Assembly: GCA_004213955.1 (NCBI GenBank)
Contig: SGZL01000008.1
Coordinates: 1-41,457, forward strand
DNA length: 41,457 nt
Source of the DNA: Gammaproteobacteria bacterium
GTDB taxonomy: Bacteria; Pseudomonadota; Gammaproteobacteria; Magnimaribacterales; AG-339-G14
Direction: 5' to 3'
The notes beneath the pieces are model-generated. The model worked only from the letters and a program-made list of their open reading frames with translations, did no database searches and was not told where the DNA came from. Below, piece by piece: positions 39,877 to 41,457 of this stretch (position 1 is its first letter; every line of letters starts with the position of its first letter). The position numbers were made by a program, and so were the translations under genes.

Positions 39877-39886
39877 ATTATATACT
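39877..39886. promoter_or_regulatory. overlapping back-to-back -10 boxes, cytochrome c4 / engB
   Basis: TATAAT on the minus strand (39877-39882) overlaps TATACT on the plus strand (39881-39886) in the middle of the 84-base divergent gap. Each is placed to serve one gene (about 31 bases from the cytochrome ATG and 43 from the engB ATG). -35 boxes are poor. Confidence 0.35.
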
Positions 39887-39929
39887 ATTGAAGGTAAATT
39901 TTCCTTTATAACAATATGTCTGAAAAACT

Positions 39930-40535
39930 ATGTTCTTAAAGATTAACTTTGATAGGTCCTGTCCCGCAGAGCAATTTTTTCCTGACGATGAGGGCATTGA
40001 ACTTGCTATTTGTGGTCGCTCAAATTCCGGCAAATCGAGCGTCTTGAACATGCTCGCAAACCAAAAAAAGTTAGCAAAAACCTCCAACACACCTGGTCGA
40101 ACTCAATCCATTAACTTTTTTAACATCAATGAAGATTCTTCAAAAAAATTGGTAGACCTTCCGGGTTATGGCTATGCCAAAGCCTCAAAAAAAATGCAAA
40201 AAGAATGGGGTCAACAAATCACTAAATACATGGCCTCCCGTAAAAGCCTCAGAGGTATTATTTTAATTATGGACGTCAGACACCCGCTGCAAGAAAGTGA
40301 TCTGAATTTCATTGCTTGGTGCGAACAATACAATTTACCTATGCAAATTCTTTTGAATAAATCAGATAAGCTCTCAAAGAATAAAGCGTCTCAAGAGCTT
40401 ATGAAATGTGTAGAAAAGACTGCTCATAATTTATTGTTAGATAGGCCGATGTTGTTGTCCGCAAAAACAGCTTCTGGGGCTGAAGAACTTTCGAAAAAGA
40501 TTCTAGATTGGATGGAAATACAATTAAAACACTGA
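39930..40535 (+). CDS. engB: ribosome biogenesis GTPase EngB/YihA
   Basis: 201-residue TRAFAC GTPase needed for 50S assembly. G1 GRSNSGKSSVLN near residue 30, G2 around TPGRTQ, G3 DLPGYGYAKAS, G4 LNKSDK near 146 and G5 SAKTASG near 178. The KxxNxPGRTQSINFF switch is typical of EngB (read as SNTPGRTQSINFF). Divergent from cytochrome c4; the next gene starts immediately after its stop. Confidence 0.96.
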   Translation: MFLKINFDRSCPAEQFFPDDEGIELAICGRSNSGKSSVLNMLANQKKLAKTSNTPGRTQSINFFNINEDSSKKLVDLPGYGYAKASKKMQKEWGQQITKYMASRKSLRGIILIMDVRHPLQESDLNFIAWCEQYNLPMQILLNKSDKLSKNKASQELMKCVEKTAHNLLLDRPMLLSAKTASGAEELSKKILDWMEIQLKH

Positions 40536-40952
40536 ATGACACAACTTAAAAAAATTTATTTTATTTACGATGCTGACGGCGGTCTATGGAATGAAATTAA
40601 ATATTGGATTAATAAAAATCTATTAAACAAAGCAAGTGCGTGTGAGTTATGTGACATTTCTCATAGTAAATTCTTTGTAAGATTTGAATGGTTATCATTT
40701 ATTAAAGAACTAAAGAATCATTACCAAGTAAAAGTACTGCACCGCAATGAACTCCCACAAAACATTCAAGACAAAAATTATCAATTCCCATGCGTAATTG
40801 GTGAGACAGAAAATGAGTTAACAGAAATCCTGACTAAGATTGCATTCATAGATTATGGGAATCCGACAAGCGTTAAAGAATTAAAAGAACAATTCTTCCA
40901 AAAGCTTGCAATCCTTGAACCCAATTCTGAGTTTGATAAGCTAATAAAGTGA
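40536..40952 (+). CDS. conserved-looking protein with CxxC motif, unknown function
   Basis: 138 residues, no signal peptide or membrane segment. It opens with IYFIYDADGGLWNEIKYWI and carries ASACELCDISHSKFFVRFEW (36-39 region, C-x-x-C). I recall similar proteins (YDADG opening, CxLC..TH) in many bacteria without assigned function; a thioredoxin- or DCC-like redox fold is only a guess. It starts directly at the engB stop, so it is coexpressed with engB. Confidence 0.7.
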   Translation: MTQLKKIYFIYDADGGLWNEIKYWINKNLLNKASACELCDISHSKFFVRFEWLSFIKELKNHYQVKVLHRNELPQNIQDKNYQFPCVIGETENELTEILTKIAFIDYGNPTSVKELKEQFFQKLAILEPNSEFDKLIK

Positions 40953-40993
40953 AAAACCTACTTACAATTTATGATATCTTGAAACTTTAAAAC

Positions 40994-40997
40994 GAGG
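40994..40997 (+). promoter_or_regulatory. ribosome-binding site of the terminal gene
   Basis: GAGG 7 bases before the ATG at 41005, which fixes the start of this signal-peptide protein. Confidence 0.5.
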
Positions 40998-41004
40998 ATA
41001 ATTT

Positions 41005-41457
41005 ATGAAATTTATAAAAATATTTTTTTTAATTCTATTCATTATTCCTTCAATTGTTATGGCTAACGGTCATAAACTTGAAGAACAAAACTTAAAAGTT
41101 GTAGATACCTTTTTTGCTAACGTTTTTACTAATCCAGAGTTAGCAATGGAACAAGTTCATGAAGATTTTGAATTCGAATTCATGGGTATCTGTGAAATTT
41201 GCAAGAAATATAATAAAGAAACTTATGAATCAGTCTGGTTGAAACAAGTTATTCCCGAGGTTCTTCCTAATGGTGTCACACTCAATATAACTAATAAAAT
41301 TGCAGGTGGGGACATGGTTGTTCTTATTACAGAAGGAGAAGCCGAGGGCATAAACGGAGAATACAATAATAACTACGCAATGGTGATGCAATTAAAGGAC
41401 AAAAAGATTATATCCTTTCAAGAGTATATGAGTGATTTATTAGCAGAGACTAGATTG
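41005..41457 (+). CDS. secreted NTF2/SnoaL-like protein, cut by window end
   Basis: Open frame of 151 residues reaching the window edge. Residues 1-21 (KFIKIFFLILFIIPSIVMA) are a signal peptide with cleavage after AMA-like VMA. The rest (VVDTFFANVFTNPELAMEQVHEDFEFEFMG, abbreviated) looks like a SnoaL/NTF2-type cone fold, a class with very mixed functions. A C-x-x-C (GICEICKK) lies near residue 63. The gene begins 52 bases after the preceding stop and may have its own promoter. Confidence 0.7.
   Translation, partial: MKFIKIFFLILFIIPSIVMANGHKLEEQNLKVVDTFFANVFTNPELAMEQVHEDFEFEFMGICEICKKYNKETYESVWLKQVIPEVLPNGVTLNITNKIAGGDMVVLITEGEAEGINGEYNNNYAMVMQLKDKKIISFQEYMSDLLAETRL

Overview
The window is a densely packed, AT-rich stretch of a gammaproteobacterial chromosome. 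There is no gap over 130 bases: the largest are about 129 bases between thiC and tolC and 103 bases between katG and oxyR. I see no insertion sequence, prophage, CRISPR array, rRNA or tRNA. Several neighbourhoods are classic gammaproteobacterial or Pseudomonas-type synteny: miaB-phoH(ybeZ)-ybeY-corC(ybeX); ubiE-ubiB-hisE-tatABC; lptM-lysA-dapF-DUF484-xerC-yigB; tkt-pgk-fba next to metK; engB beside cytochrome c4 and dsbA. The low G+C, overlapping stops and starts, short spacers and reduced proteins (63-residue TatB) suggest a small-genome marine gammaproteobacterium of the SAR86 kind. That placement is inference and needs a tree.

Layout. 1-5926 (minus strand): thiC, a Prx5-type peroxiredoxin, parE and parC (cut by the window edge). 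6056-8213 (plus): tolC-type outer membrane channel and mutM. 8210-10889 (minus): coaD and the catalase-peroxidase katG, divergent from oxyR (10993-11904, plus). 11901-16100 (minus): orn, miaB, phoH, ybeY, corC, a translation/RNA-processing block. 16138-20501 (plus): ubiE, ubiB, hisE, tatA, tatB, tatC, a DUF3429 membrane protein and a small two-helix membrane protein. 20490-24636 (minus): tkt, pgk and a class I (Schiff-base) fructose-bisphosphate aldolase. 24706-29728 (plus): metK, ahcY, argH and an Old Yellow Enzyme-family reductase. 29795-34197 (plus): lptM lipoprotein, lysA, dapF, DUF484, xerC, yigB. 34192-39845 (minus): a secreted pseudoazurin, a winged-helix methyltransferase, a family III CoA-transferase/MaoC hydratase/CitE-like lyase trio, dsbA and cytochrome c4. 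39930 to the end (plus): engB, an unrecognised CxxC protein, and a secreted NTF2/SnoaL-like protein cut by the window edge.

Most genes are housekeeping. The parts worth a second look are: (i) the CoA-transferase-hydratase-lyase trio, which looks like a C5-dicarboxylate (itaconate/mesaconate to citramalyl-CoA) route; (ii) a recurring TATAAT-6 nt-start codon geometry at tolC, coaD and lptM, which predicts leaderless mRNAs; (iii) the katG/oxyR divergon with a perfect inverted repeat over the oxyR start site; (iv) a class I aldolase sitting where class II is usual; (v) loss of ubiJ from the ubiE-ubiB locus; (vi) a pseudoazurin with an extra two-cysteine leader domain; and (vii) a cysteine-rich methyltransferase set off by its own terminator.
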